From Streptomyces atratus (GTDB lineage Bacteria; Actinomycetota; Actinomycetes; Streptomycetales; Streptomycetaceae), in contig NZ_BMRN01000003.1 of the NCBI RefSeq assembly GCF_014648655.1, positions 328,335 through 392,334 of the forward strand: 64,000 nt of DNA, written 5' to 3'. Shown in pieces: positions 46,449 through 56,197 of this stretch. Position 1 is the first letter of the stretch; every line of letters begins with the position of its first letter. The position numbers were made by a program, and so were the translations under genes. A model generated the notes under the pieces. It made no database searches and was not told the origin of the DNA. It saw nothing but the letters and a program-made list of their open reading frames with translations.

Positions 46449-46580
46449 GGGAACGACGGTAGAACGCACCACTGACAATCATCCTGACCTGCTGATTTAC
46501 CGTCACGCACACCACTTGACTTTGCCCACCCTTTGCGATTCGCTGCGAACTCCAGACCTTTGAACCGGGGGGATCGGCTG

Positions 46581-47027
46581 ATGAACCGCACCGTCCGTAA
46601 CATCCGCAACGTCCGCACCGTTCGCACCGTTCGGACGGCCGTCTGCGCAGCCGTCGTCCTCGGTCTCGCCGTGGGCCTCGGTGCCTGCTCCGAGACCGTC
46701 GACCAGGTGGACAAGGCCGTGGACGAGACGTACGAAGTCACCTACGAGGTCACCGGCACGAGCGTGGACGAGATCCAGTTCCACGCGGGCGGAGGCAAGG
46801 CCATGGACCCGGAGATCGAGACGGTCAAGTCCCCCGAGCTGCCGTGGCGGAAGACCGTCACCCTGCGCGGGATCATGCCGCCCGCCGTCATGCCGATCGC
46901 CCTGGACGAGGACGGGGCCGACGTCACCTGCTCGATCACGTACAAGGGCAAGGTCATCAAGGAGGCCGAGGGTGAGGGCCTCGTCACCGCGGGCGGCTGC
47001 GTCGCGGGTTCGCCGGTGACCGGCTGA
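46581..47027 (+). CDS. MmpS-like lipoprotein
   Basis: 148 residues. A basic N-terminus with repeated VRT units, a hydrophobic core and a lipobox LGAC with C36 (lipidation site). The mature part (VTYEVTGTSVDEIQFHAGGG, LPWRKTVTLRG, ADVTCSITYKGKVI ... GGC) matches the beta-sandwich of MmpS/transport-accessory proteins. GGGGGGA precedes the ATG at 46581. It lies between the two arms of the MoxR module and is followed by a strong terminator, so it is transcribed separately; whether it belongs to the module is open. Confidence 0.82.
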   Translation: MNRTVRNIRNVRTVRTVRTAVCAAVVLGLAVGLGACSETVDQVDKAVDETYEVTYEVTGTSVDEIQFHAGGGKAMDPEIETVKSPELPWRKTVTLRGIMPPAVMPIALDEDGADVTCSITYKGKVIKEAEGEGLVTAGGCVAGSPVTG

Positions 47028-47049
47028 ACGCTCCACCCGTAGCCGCTGA

Positions 47050-47078
47050 ATCGGCCCCGACCGCAGGTCGGGGCCGAT
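47050..47078 (+). terminator. terminator after the lipoprotein gene
   Basis: Perfect 13-bp stem (47050-47062 with 47066-47078) closed by a 3-base loop, 23 bases after the stop. Confidence 0.85.
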
Positions 47079-47138
47079 TGTCAGTGCCATGGTGCACCGT
47101 GGAAACCACATCAGGTCGACCGATCTGGAGGGGGATCC

Positions 47139-48251
47139 ATGACCGTGTCCGAAACCACCGCCGCCATGGGCGTACAGGCCCTGCGACCGCATGCCGAGGA
47201 TGCCTTCGCCCATGAGCTGAAGGCCCTTGCCGCCGCCGACGACCGCCCGCGGCCCGCCCGTTGGCAGCTGTCCCCGTGGGCCGTCGCCACCTATCTGCTC
47301 GGCGGCACACTGCCGGACGGCACGGTGATCACGCCCAAGTACGTCGGTCCGCGCCGCCTCGTCGAAGTCGCCGTGACCACCCTCGCCACCGACCGGGCCC
47401 TGCTGCTCCTCGGCGTTCCCGGCACCGCCAAGACCTGGGTCTCCGAGCATCTCGCGGCCGCCGTCAGCGGCGACTCGACGCTGCTCGTCCAGGGCACGGC
47501 GGGCACCCCGGAGGAAGCTGTCCGCTACGGCTGGAATTACGCACAACTGCTCGCGCACGGGCCCAGCCGCGACGCCCTGGTGCCGAGTCCGCTCATGCGT
47601 GCCATGTCCGACGGCATGACCGCGCGGATCGAGGAACTCACCCGTATCCCCGCCGATGTGCAGGACTCGCTGATCACGATCCTGTCGGAGAAGACGCTCC
47701 CCGTCCCCGAACTGGGCCAGGAGGTCCAGGCGGTCCGCGGTTTCAACGTCATCGCCACCGCCAACGACCGCGACCGCGGGGTCAACGAGCTGTCCAGCGC
47801 GCTGCGCCGCCGGTTCAACACCGTCGTGCTGCCGCTGCCGGCCACCCCCGACGCAGAGGTCGACATCGTGTCCCGGCGCGTCGACCAGATCGGGCGTTCG
47901 CTCGACCTCCCGGCCGCGCCCGACGGCCTGGCCGAGATCCGGCGCGTCGTGACGGTCTTCCGCGAGCTGCGCAACGGAGTCACCACCGACGGCCGTACCA
48001 AGCTCAAGTCCCCCTCGGGGACGCTGTCGACGGCCGAGGCGATCTCCGTCGTCACCAACGGCCTGGCGCTGGCCGCGCACTTCGGCGACGGGGTGCTGCG
48101 CCCCGGTGATGTGGCGGCGGGCATCCTGGGCGCGGTCGTCCGCGACCCCGCGGCCGACCGGGTGGTCTGGCAGGAGTACCTGGAGACCGTGGTCCGGGAG
48201 CGGGACGGGTGGAAGGACTTCTACCGTGCCTGCCGCGAGGTATCCGCATGA
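47139..48251 (+). CDS. MoxR-family AAA+ ATPase, YehL-like
   Basis: 370 residues. Walker A GVPGTAKT (92-99, K98), a Walker B region reading ARIEEL (Glu in place of the first Asp), sensor 1 FNVIATAND and the arginine-finger region SSALRRRFN. MoxR ATPases work with VWA proteins to load metals or remodel targets, and the VWA partner is encoded two genes downstream. GGAGGGGG precedes the ATG. The stop overlaps the DUF5682 start by ATGA, indicating tight coupling of the three genes. Confidence 0.93.
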   Translation: MTVSETTAAMGVQALRPHAEDAFAHELKALAAADDRPRPARWQLSPWAVATYLLGGTLPDGTVITPKYVGPRRLVEVAVTTLATDRALLLLGVPGTAKTWVSEHLAAAVSGDSTLLVQGTAGTPEEAVRYGWNYAQLLAHGPSRDALVPSPLMRAMSDGMTARIEELTRIPADVQDSLITILSEKTLPVPELGQEVQAVRGFNVIATANDRDRGVNELSSALRRRFNTVVLPLPATPDAEVDIVSRRVDQIGRSLDLPAAPDGLAEIRRVVTVFRELRNGVTTDGRTKLKSPSGTLSTAEAISVVTNGLALAAHFGDGVLRPGDVAAGILGAVVRDPAADRVVWQEYLETVVRERDGWKDFYRACREVSA

Positions 48252-50719
48252 CCCGGGCCGCGCGGTCCGACGGACCGCTGCTGCTGGGGGTGCGGCACCA
48301 CGGTCCGGGCTCGGCCCGAGCCGTCCGTGCGGCCCTGGAAGCCGCCCACCCACGGGCGGTGCTGATCGAGGGACCTCCTGAGGGTGACGCACTGCTGCCG
48401 CTGGCCGCCGATGAGCAGATGCGGCCGCCGGTCGCGCTTCTTGCCCATGCTGTCGACGACCCGGGGCAGGCGGCGTTCTGGCCGCTGGCCGCGTTCTCGC
48501 CCGAGTGGGTCGCGATCCGCTGGGCGCTGGCGCACGACGTCCCGGTCCGCTTCATCGACCTGCCCGCGGCGAACTCCCTGGCCATGGCGCAGGCAGCGGA
48601 ACGCGAAACGGACCGGTACGGGGACGGGGCCCGGGACGGAGAAGTGGAGGGGAATGGGGGAGTGGACGGGGACGGGGAGCCCGCTGCGGGCGGCTCGCCT
48701 GTGCATGCCCCGATCGACCCCATCGGTGTACTGGCCGAGGCGGCGGGTTACGACGATCCGGAGCGCTGGTGGGAGGACGTCGTCGAACACCGCACCCAGG
48801 GCGGCGAAGCCGTCGACCCGCGGGCACCGTTCGCCGCGCTCGCCGAGGCGATGACGGCCCTGCGCGAGGTGTACGGGGACGGCGGCCACCCTCGTGACAC
48901 CGTCCGCGAGGCGTATATGCGCATCCAACTGCGCAAGACGGTGAAGGAGTTCGGGGACGACATCGCGGTCGTCTGCGGTGCCTGGCATGTGCCCGCGCTC
49001 GTCACGAGGACCACGCTCGCCGCCGACCGGGCCCTGCTCAAGGGGCTGCCCAAGGTCAAGGCCGAGCTGACCTGGGTGCCCTGGTCGCACCGCCGGCTCG
49101 CCCGACACAGCGGATACGGGGCGGGCATCGACTCGCCCGGCTGGTACGGACACCTCTTCGAGACCGCCGACCGTCCGATCGAGCGGTGGATGACCAAGGT
49201 AGCCGGACTCCTGCGCGACGAGGACCGGTTCGTCTCGTCCGCCCATGTCATCGAGGCTGTCAGGCTCGCCGAGACCCTCGCCGCCATGCGGGGCCGCCCG
49301 CTGGCCGGGCTGAGCGAGACGACCGATGCGATCCGGGCCGTGATGTGCGAAGGCTCCGATGTGCCGCTCGCGCTCGTACAGGACCGGCTGATCGTCGGCG
49401 AGACACTCGGCGAAGTGCCGGACACCGCCCCCGCCGTACCCCTGCAGCGCGACCTCACGCGACAGCAGCGCACACTCCGGCTCAAACCGGAGTCGCTGGA
49501 GCGGGAGTTGGAGCTCGACCTGCGCAAGGACACCGACGCGGCCCGCAGCCGGCTGCTCCACCGGCTGCGGATCCTCGACGTCGGCTGGGGCGAGCCCGCC
49601 GCAGGCCGGGCGAGTACCGGCACCTTCCGGGAGAGCTGGCGGCTGCGCTGGGAACCCGAGCTGTACGTACGGGTCGCGGAGGCCGGGACATGGGGCACCA
49701 CCGTGCTCTCCGCGGCGACCGCCAAGGCCGAGACCCAGGCGGTTTCGGCGACCGCACTCGCCGAGGTCACCGCACTCGCCGAGCACTGCCTCCTCGCGGA
49801 ACTGCCCGACGCGCTGCCTGCGGTGATGCGGGCCCTCGCCGACCGCGCCGCACTCGACGCCGACGTCGGCCACCTCGCCGACGCCCTGCCCGCGCTGGCC
49901 CGCACCCTGCGCTACGGCGACGTGCGGTCCACGGACACCGCGGCTCTCGGCGAGGTCGCGGCCGGGCTCGCCGAGCGGATCTGCGTCGGGCTCCCTCCCG
50001 CCTGCACCGGACTGGACGCCGACGGCGCAGCCGAACTGCGCCGCCGGGTGGACGGGGTCCACACAGCGATCGGGCTGCTCACCGGAGCCGTTCAGGCGGA
50101 TGCTGACGGGGCCGGGCTGCGTGAGCGCTGGACCGGCGTGCTGCACAAGCTCGCTGCCCGGGACACGGTCGCGGGTGTCATCCGGGGCCGCGCGGCCCGC
50201 CTGCTGCTCGACGAAGGACGGCTCGCGGAGGACGACGCGGCACGGCTGATGGGCCTGGCCCTCTCGCCCGGCACACCCCCGGCCGACGCCGCGGCCTGGA
50301 TCGAGGGGTTCGTCGGCGGAGCCGCCGGGGGCGGCATGCTCCTCGTCCACGACGAGCGACTGCTCGGCCTGGTCGACGCCTGGCTCACCGGGGTTCCAGC
50401 CGACACCTTCGCCGATGTGCTGCCCCTGTTGCGCCGCACCTTCTCGGTGTACGAAGCGGGCGTACGGCGCACGCTGGGCGAACTCGTACGGCGCGGTCCG
50501 TCCGCCGGGGGACCGACAGCCACCGCCACCGGGACGACGGCACCCGGCTTCGGCCCCGGACTCGACGGAGCCAGGGCCGACGCGGTGGTGCCGGTGCTGC
50601 GTCTGCTGCTCGGTCTGGACACCGGCACCGGTCCGGACCCCGGCGGAGCCGACCCGGACAACAGAGATCCGGACGAGAGAGTCGAGAACGCCGAGGAACC
50701 GCTGGGGGCAACGGGATGA
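48248..50719 (+). CDS. DUF5682 protein, YehM-like
   Basis: 823 residues, soluble. The N-terminus has GVRHHGPGSARAV and a following VLIEGPPEGDALLPL, a signature resembling TraB/Tiki-type metal-dependent hydrolases (conserved His and Glu), then VVCGAWHVPAL near residue 250, again with a conserved His. The C-terminal two thirds are helical and rich in Ala/Leu. A low-complexity Gly/Asp/Glu stretch (about 120-150) is a likely loop insertion. ATGA overlaps both neighbours. Enzymatic activity is an inference from motif style only. Confidence 0.88.
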   Translation: MTRAARSDGPLLLGVRHHGPGSARAVRAALEAAHPRAVLIEGPPEGDALLPLAADEQMRPPVALLAHAVDDPGQAAFWPLAAFSPEWVAIRWALAHDVPVRFIDLPAANSLAMAQAAERETDRYGDGARDGEVEGNGGVDGDGEPAAGGSPVHAPIDPIGVLAEAAGYDDPERWWEDVVEHRTQGGEAVDPRAPFAALAEAMTALREVYGDGGHPRDTVREAYMRIQLRKTVKEFGDDIAVVCGAWHVPALVTRTTLAADRALLKGLPKVKAELTWVPWSHRRLARHSGYGAGIDSPGWYGHLFETADRPIERWMTKVAGLLRDEDRFVSSAHVIEAVRLAETLAAMRGRPLAGLSETTDAIRAVMCEGSDVPLALVQDRLIVGETLGEVPDTAPAVPLQRDLTRQQRTLRLKPESLERELELDLRKDTDAARSRLLHRLRILDVGWGEPAAGRASTGTFRESWRLRWEPELYVRVAEAGTWGTTVLSAATAKAETQAVSATALAEVTALAEHCLLAELPDALPAVMRALADRAALDADVGHLADALPALARTLRYGDVRSTDTAALGEVAAGLAERICVGLPPACTGLDADGAAELRRRVDGVHTAIGLLTGAVQADADGAGLRERWTGVLHKLAARDTVAGVIRGRAARLLLDEGRLAEDDAARLMGLALSPGTPPADAAAWIEGFVGGAAGGGMLLVHDERLLGLVDAWLTGVPADTFADVLPLLRRTFSVYEAGVRRTLGELVRRGPSAGGPTATATGTTAPGFGPGLDGARADAVVPVLRLLLGLDTGTGPDPGGADPDNRDPDERVENAEEPLGATG

Positions 50720-51972
50720 CCACGGACACAGCCGGCACCGCACCGCACCCGGCCCACAGCTCGCCGCCCGGCCCGGCGGACCGCTCGGCACGACCCCGCC
50801 CGGAGCCGGGCCCGGCTGACGACGAGCGGCTGCGCCGGTGGCGGCTGGTCCTGGGCGGGGACAGCACAGAGAGCACCGGCTGCACCCTCACCGGACGCGA
50901 CGCCGCGATGGACGGCGCACTGACCGCACTGTACGGCGGCGGAGGCAGACCCGGGGGCCGGGGCGGGAGCAACCGCTCGGCCGGACTCGGGGCCTCCGCC
51001 CCCTCCGTGGCCCGCTGGCTCGGCGACATCCGCACGTACTTCCCCAGCTCCGTCGTGCAGGTCATGCAGCGCGACGCGATCGACCGACTCGGCCTCTCTG
51101 CGCTGCTCCTCGAACCGGAGATGCTGGAGGCCGTCGAGGCGGACGTCCATCTCGTCGGAACGCTCCTCTCGCTCAACAAGGTCATGCCGGAGACGACGAA
51201 GGAGACCGCAAGAGCCGTCGTGCGCAAGGTCGTCGACGATCTGGAGAAGCGGCTCGCCACCCGCACCCGGGCCACACTCACCGGCGCGCTGGACCGCTCG
51301 GCCAGGATCGACCGGCCCCGCCACCACGACATCGACTGGGGGCGGACCATCCGGGCCAACCTCAAGAACTACCTCCCCGAGTACGGCACCGTCGTCCCCG
51401 AGCGGCTCATCGGCTACGGGCGGGCCGCGCAGTCCGTGAAGAAGGACGTCATCCTCTGCATCGACCAGTCGGGGTCGATGGCCGCCTCCGTCGTCTACGC
51501 CTCCGTCTTCGGCGCGGTGCTCGCCTCCATGCGAACCCTGCAGACCAGGCTTGTCGTCTTCGACACGGCAGTGGTCGACCTCACCGACCAGCTCGACGAC
51601 CCCGTCGACGTGCTCTTCGGCACCCAGCTCGGCGGCGGCACCGACATCAACCGGGCACTCGCCTACTGCCAGTCGAAGATCTCCCGCCCCGCAGACACCG
51701 TCGTCGTCCTCATCAGCGACCTCTACGAGGGCGGCATACGCGACGAGATGCTGAAGCGGGTCGCCGCGATGAAGGCATCCGGCGTGCAGTTCGTGACGCT
51801 GCTCGCGCTGTCCGACGAGGGTGCGCCCGCCTACGACCGCGACCATGCGGCGGCCCTCGGGGCCCTGGGCGCACCGGCATTCGCATGCACCCCGGATCTC
51901 TTCCCGGAAGTGATGGCAGCGGCGATCGAGAAGCGGCCGCTTCCCGTACCGGACAAGGAGACCCATCAGTAG
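50716..51972 (+). CDS. VWA-domain protein, YehP-like partner of the MoxR ATPase
   Basis: 418 residues. A disordered Pro-rich N-terminus (about 1-38), a helical middle region, and a VWA domain (about 245-410) with a complete MIDAS: D250-x-S252-x-S254, T309 (GGGTDINRAL) and D335 (LISDLYEGG). It should bind Mg and a partner acidic residue and serve as the substrate adaptor of the ATPase. The start ATG overlaps the DUF5682 stop (ATGA). No membrane segment is present, so the machine is cytoplasmic. Confidence 0.93.
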   Translation: MTTDTAGTAPHPAHSSPPGPADRSARPRPEPGPADDERLRRWRLVLGGDSTESTGCTLTGRDAAMDGALTALYGGGGRPGGRGGSNRSAGLGASAPSVARWLGDIRTYFPSSVVQVMQRDAIDRLGLSALLLEPEMLEAVEADVHLVGTLLSLNKVMPETTKETARAVVRKVVDDLEKRLATRTRATLTGALDRSARIDRPRHHDIDWGRTIRANLKNYLPEYGTVVPERLIGYGRAAQSVKKDVILCIDQSGSMAASVVYASVFGAVLASMRTLQTRLVVFDTAVVDLTDQLDDPVDVLFGTQLGGGTDINRALAYCQSKISRPADTVVVLISDLYEGGIRDEMLKRVAAMKASGVQFVTLLALSDEGAPAYDRDHAAALGALGAPAFACTPDLFPEVMAAAIEKRPLPVPDKETHQ

Positions 51973-52076
51973 CAAGGGGCTTGCGCGACCCCGGGAGGTT
52001 CGTGCAAGCAGCGTCCCGTCATCTGCGGAGGACCGCATTCCGCGGTCCGCGCCATCAGGAGAGGGCTCATCCCCAC

Positions 52077-52680
52077 GTGACCACCGCAGCCGTTCGTTCC
52101 GCCCCACCGGCCCGCGCCCCCGGCGCGGGCCGGTCGGCCGGCGAGCGCTGCAGGTGGTGCTGTTCCCCGGCGGGCTGCCGGCCCTGGGGCTGCTCTTCGG
52201 GACGCGGGCCCATGCGGCACAGCAACCCGCTCCGTCGCTTCCCGGCACGGGGGCAACGACCACCCGCGCAGCGGACACCGAAGCGGAATCCGAAGCAGAA
52301 ATCGCTACGGGCCGGCGCGCACAGCAGTTGAGGGCGTGACGGGCGCGCTCCAGCCGTTCGCCCGGGGGCGTCACCTCCGAGGTGCAGCCGCTCGCCCAGG
52401 GACCGGCGGGGGATGCGGTCGCCCCGTTCGCACAGGGTGCCACCGGCCGAGTGATGCCGCTGACGCAGGGCGTCGGAGCCCAGGCGCAGCCGTTCGCCGG
52501 CGGCCTCGTCGGTACGGTCGGTGACCACGTCCGTCCCACTGTCGGGAACGCGGCCTACGGCGCCGAGGGTCTGACGTCGATCACTCCGGCGTATGTGACC
52601 GATGCGACAGACTCGGTGTCCTCCTTCGGCACCCCCGAGTACCCGGCCCGGAGCGTCCGACACCGGTGGCCCCGGACCGG
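52077..52680 (+). pseudogene. frameshifted secreted-protein gene with PL/F-AQG repeats
   Basis: A coherent protein can be read only by changing frame three times, near 52145, 52335 and 52366. The pieces are a start GTG with AGGAGAGGG upstream and TTAAVRSAPPARAPG, a signal peptide (RRALQVVLFPGGLPALGLLFGTRAHAA), a repeat-rich part (GALQPFARG, SEVQPLAQG, VAPFAQG, VMPLTQG, AQPFAGG) and a final VGDHVRPTVGNA region. Intact, it would be a small exported repeat protein. It may be a true pseudogene or a sequencing artefact. The interval 51973-52964 holds no other gene I can support. Confidence 0.6.
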
Positions 52681-52964
52681 ACCGCCCGATCGGCCCGGTC
52701 CGGGGCACGTCCCCGCTGCACCGCACGAGTGCCCTTTTGTCCACTGCGGCCCGGGCACCGGCGGGGTCTGTGACCGTAATCACCGCTCAGGTGTGTTCTG
52801 CGATTTAGGGTCCTGCGGAGCGCGGGGATAACCTGCGAGATGGACATGCCGCGTACCCCGGGTCACCGTGTGCGCCTTCCTAGTGACAGAGCAGTCACGT
52901 TGCCCCTCGCGGCACGCCCACGCAGAAAACGAACCGCGAGACCACTGAAAAGGGACGGACGCGC

Positions 52965-54146
52965 GTGGACCTGTTCGAGTACCAGGCGAGGGACCTCTTC
53001 GCCAAGCACGGTGTACCGGTGCTGGCCGGTGAAGTCATCGACACGCCTGAGGCAGCCCGCGAGGCGACCGAGCGGCTGGGCGGCAAGTCGGTCGTCAAGG
53101 CGCAGGTGAAGGTCGGCGGCCGCGGCAAGGCCGGCGGCGTCAAGCTGGCCGCCACCCCCGACGAGGCGGTCGCCCGCGCGACCGACATCCTCGGCATGGA
53201 CATCAAGGGCCACACGGTCCACAAGGTGATGATCGCCGAGACCGCGCCGGAGATTCTTGAGGAGTACTACGTCTCGTACCTCCTCGACCGCACCAACCGC
53301 ACCTTCCTGGCCATGGCCTCGGTGCAGGGCGGCATGGACATCGAGGAGGTCGCGGAGAAGACCCCCGAGGCCCTCGCGAAGGTCCCGGTCGACTCCAACA
53401 CCGGTGTCACGATCGAGAAGGCCCGCGAGATCGTCGCCCAGGCGAAGTTCCCGGCCGAGGTGGCCGAGAAGGTCGCCGAGGTCATGGTGACGCTGTGGGA
53501 CACCTTCGTCGCCGAGGACGCGCTCCTCGTCGAGGTCAACCCGCTCGCCAAGGTCGCCTCCGGCGACGTCCTGGCGCTGGACGGCAAGGTGTCTCTCGAC
53601 GAGAACGCCGACTTCCGTCAGCCCGAGCACGAGGCGCTCGAGGACAAGGACGCAGCCAACCCGCTCGAGGCTGCCGCCAAGGCCAAGAACCTCAACTACG
53701 TCAAGCTCGACGGCGAGGTCGGCATCATCGGTAACGGTGCCGGTCTGGTCATGTCGACCCTGGACGTCGTCGCGTACGCCGGTGAGAACCACGGCAACGT
53801 GAAGCCCGCCAACTTCCTCGACATCGGTGGCGGCGCCTCCGCAGAGGTCATGGCGAACGGCCTGGAGATCATCCTCGGCGACCCGGACGTCAAGTCCGTC
53901 TTCGTCAACGTCTTCGGTGGCATCACCGCGTGCGACGAGGTCGCCAACGGCATCGTCCAGGCTCTTGCGCTGCTCAAGAGCAAGGGCGAAGAGGTCACCA
54001 AGCCGCTGGTCGTGCGCCTCGACGGCAACAACGCGGAGCTGGGTCGCAAGATCCTTTCCGATGCCAACCACCCGCTGGTGCAGCGTGTGGACACCATGGA
54101 CGGCGCGGCCGACAAGGCCGCTGAGCTCGCCGCGGCTGCGAAGTAA
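52965..54146 (+). CDS. sucC: succinyl-CoA ligase (ADP-forming), beta subunit
   Basis: 393 residues. ATP-grasp domain ([36 protein letters not shown]) and the CoA-ligase beta domain ([35 protein letters not shown]). With SucD it converts succinyl-CoA to succinate with nucleotide formation. GTG start with AAAAGGGA upstream. sucD starts 21 bases later. Confidence 0.96.
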   Translation: MDLFEYQARDLFAKHGVPVLAGEVIDTPEAAREATERLGGKSVVKAQVKVGGRGKAGGVKLAATPDEAVARATDILGMDIKGHTVHKVMIAETAPEILEEYYVSYLLDRTNRTFLAMASVQGGMDIEEVAEKTPEALAKVPVDSNTGVTIEKAREIVAQAKFPAEVAEKVAEVMVTLWDTFVAEDALLVEVNPLAKVASGDVLALDGKVSLDENADFRQPEHEALEDKDAANPLEAAAKAKNLNYVKLDGEVGIIGNGAGLVMSTLDVVAYAGENHGNVKPANFLDIGGGASAEVMANGLEIILGDPDVKSVFVNVFGGITACDEVANGIVQALALLKSKGEEVTKPLVVRLDGNNAELGRKILSDANHPLVQRVDTMDGAADKAAELAAAAK

Positions 54147-54167
54147 GGGACGAGGGACTCCAACACC

Positions 54168-55052
54168 ATGGCTATCTTCCTCACCAAGGACAGCAAGGTC
54201 ATCGTCCAGGGGATGACCGGTGCCACCGGCATGAAGCACACCAAGCTCATGCTGGGCGACGGCACCAACATCGTCGGCGGCGTGAACCCGCGCAAGGCCG
54301 GCACGACCGTCGACTTCGACGGCACCGAGGTACCCGTCTTCGGCTCCGTCGCCGAGGCGATGGAGAAGACCGGCGCCGACGTGTCCGTCCTCTTCGTGCC
54401 GCCGGCCTTCGCGAAGGCCGCCGTCGTCGAGGCGATCGACGCCGAGATCCCCCTCGCCGTCGTGATCACCGAGGGCATCGCCGTCCACGACTCGGCCGCC
54501 TTCTGGGCGTACGCCGGTTCGAAGGGCAACAAGACCCGGATCATCGGCCCGAACTGCCCCGGCCTGATCACCCCCGGCCAGTCCAACGCCGGCATCATCC
54601 CGGGCGACATCACCAAGCCCGGCCGCATCGGTCTCGTGTCGAAGTCCGGCACGCTGACCTACCAGATGATGTACGAGCTGCGTGACATCGGCTTCTCGTC
54701 CGCCGTCGGCATCGGTGGCGACCCGGTCATCGGCACGACGCACATCGACGCCCTCGCGGCGTTCGAGGCCGACCCCGAGACGGACCTGATCGTCATGATC
54801 GGCGAGATCGGCGGCGACGCCGAGGAGCGTGCGGCGGACTTCATCGCGAAGAACGTCACCAAGCCGGTCGTCGGTTACGTCGCGGGCTTCACCGCCCCCG
54901 AGGGCAAGACCATGGGCCACGCCGGCGCCATCGTCTCCGGCTCCTCCGGCACCGCGCAGGCGAAGAAGGAGGCCCTCGAGGCCGCCGGCGTCAAGGTCGG
55001 CAAGACGCCGACCGAGACCGCCAAGCTGGCGCGCGAGATCCTCGGCGCCTGA
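54168..55052 (+). CDS. sucD: succinyl-CoA ligase, alpha subunit
   Basis: 294 residues. The CoA-binding Rossmann domain starts [19 protein letters not shown]; the active-site histidine is in the GHAGAIVSG loop, which takes the phosphoryl group. Length is normal. A 25-bp hairpin terminator follows the gene and ends the operon. Confidence 0.96.
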   Translation: MAIFLTKDSKVIVQGMTGATGMKHTKLMLGDGTNIVGGVNPRKAGTTVDFDGTEVPVFGSVAEAMEKTGADVSVLFVPPAFAKAAVVEAIDAEIPLAVVITEGIAVHDSAAFWAYAGSKGNKTRIIGPNCPGLITPGQSNAGIIPGDITKPGRIGLVSKSGTLTYQMMYELRDIGFSSAVGIGGDPVIGTTHIDALAAFEADPETDLIVMIGEIGGDAEERAADFIAKNVTKPVVGYVAGFTAPEGKTMGHAGAIVSGSSGTAQAKKEALEAAGVKVGKTPTETAKLAREILGA

Positions 55053-55095
55053 TCGCTTCACCGCGACGGAGCAGCACCGCAGTATCGCGTCACCG

Positions 55096-55150
55096 CACAG
55101 ACGGCGCGGGCCCGTACCCCGGTCAGGGGTACGGGCCCGCGCCGTCTGTG
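55096..55150. terminator. exceptionally long perfect terminator after sucD
   Basis: A perfect 25-bp stem (55096-55120 with 55126-55150), 5-base loop, followed by TTTCT. It sits between convergent genes and can stop both. Confidence 0.92.
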
Positions 55151-55187
55151 TTTCTCCGTCCGGCCGCCCGTTTGCCGGTGCTCCCGG

Positions 55188-56135
55188 TCAGCCGGCATCG
55201 GGGACCAGCCGGGCCGGACCCCGTACGAGCTCGCCCTGAAGCTTCTTCCGCAGATTCAGGTCCTGCGGCGTCAGCTTCTGCGGGCCACCTCGTGGCGGCA
55301 CCCCGCCGACCTGCTGAGCGGGCGACTGCGGGGTTTCGTACCGGGACGGAGCCGTCGCCAGGGTGAACAGCGTCAGACCGATGATCAGCAGCGTGAAGGA
55401 GATGGCCGCTCTGGTCCATACCCGGGCCCTGCGCTCGCTGTCCCTGCGGATCGCGTCGGGCGAGGGGAGCGAATCGGGGGGCTGGGCCCGGGCGAGTGCG
55501 CCGAGCTGTTGATGCAGGAGAGCCGACTGCTCGGTGGGGGACGACGGCTCCGCCGGCTCGGGCAGCCGCTCGGCGACCGCGGCACGTGCGTTCATCAGCC
55601 TGCTCGCCGTCGCCGGGGTGCTGGCCTCCGTCTCCGCCGCGGTCTCCGGAAGATCCAGGCCGACACCGTCGTAGAGCAGCAGGGTGCGGCGGTACGACGG
55701 CGGCAGGTCGAGCAGCGCGCCGAGCAGTGCGCGCGCACCGGGTTCGGCGGGCGGTGGGTCGAGGGGGCGGTGCGGGCGGCGCAGCCGGTGCCAGGGCGAC
55801 ATCGCGTACTCGTACGCGGCGGCCCGCACCCAGCCCGCCGGATCACGGTCCACCGCGACCTCCGGCCAGTGTTCCCAGGCCCGCGCGAAGGCCCGCGCGA
55901 CGGACTCCTGGGAGAGGTTCCGACGCCCGGTCAGCAGAAACGTCTGGCGGAAAAGGGTGGCGGCGCAGCTCTTGTACAAGGCATCGAACGCCTCGGCCGG
56001 CGCTCCAGATGCTTCAGGCATTTCAGGTGCTTCAGGCGCGGCACGGGTGGCGGATGGGCTGTCCGTGACAGATGTGCCGGATGCGTCGTGCTTGTCCGGC
56101 AGTTCGGGGGTGGTGCCCGGCTCGGTCGGGGCCAT
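55188..56135 (-). CDS. membrane-tethered sigma-70-like protein
   Basis: 315 residues from ATG 56135. The central part reads as ECF sigma regions 2 (FDALYKSCAATLFRQTFLLTG ... ESVARAFARAWEHW) and 4 (LDLPPSYRRTLLLYDGVGLDLPETAAET). One membrane helix (about 240-260, AAISFTLLIIGLTLFTLA) follows, then about 50 exported residues. Regions are more divergent than in normal ECF factors. The ATG at 56135 has GGGAG 7 bases upstream. GTG 56201 (337 residues) is an alternative that overlaps the stop of a 27-codon leader ORF. It may be a sigma factor released from the membrane, or a sigma-fold protein that no longer binds polymerase. Confidence 0.78.
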   Translation of the reverse strand: MAPTEPGTTPELPDKHDASGTSVTDSPSATRAAPEAPEMPEASGAPAEAFDALYKSCAATLFRQTFLLTGRRNLSQESVARAFARAWEHWPEVAVDRDPAGWVRAAAYEYAMSPWHRLRRPHRPLDPPPAEPGARALLGALLDLPPSYRRTLLLYDGVGLDLPETAAETEASTPATASRLMNARAAVAERLPEPAEPSSPTEQSALLHQQLGALARAQPPDSLPSPDAIRRDSERRARVWTRAAISFTLLIIGLTLFTLATAPSRYETPQSPAQQVGGVPPRGGPQKLTPQDLNLRKKLQGELVRGPARLVPDAG

Positions 56136-56197
56136 GGCGGTGCTCCCAGTGGCTTCGACGGGGGTCGGCGGACGGGACAGCGGTTGTTTCGTGGCGG

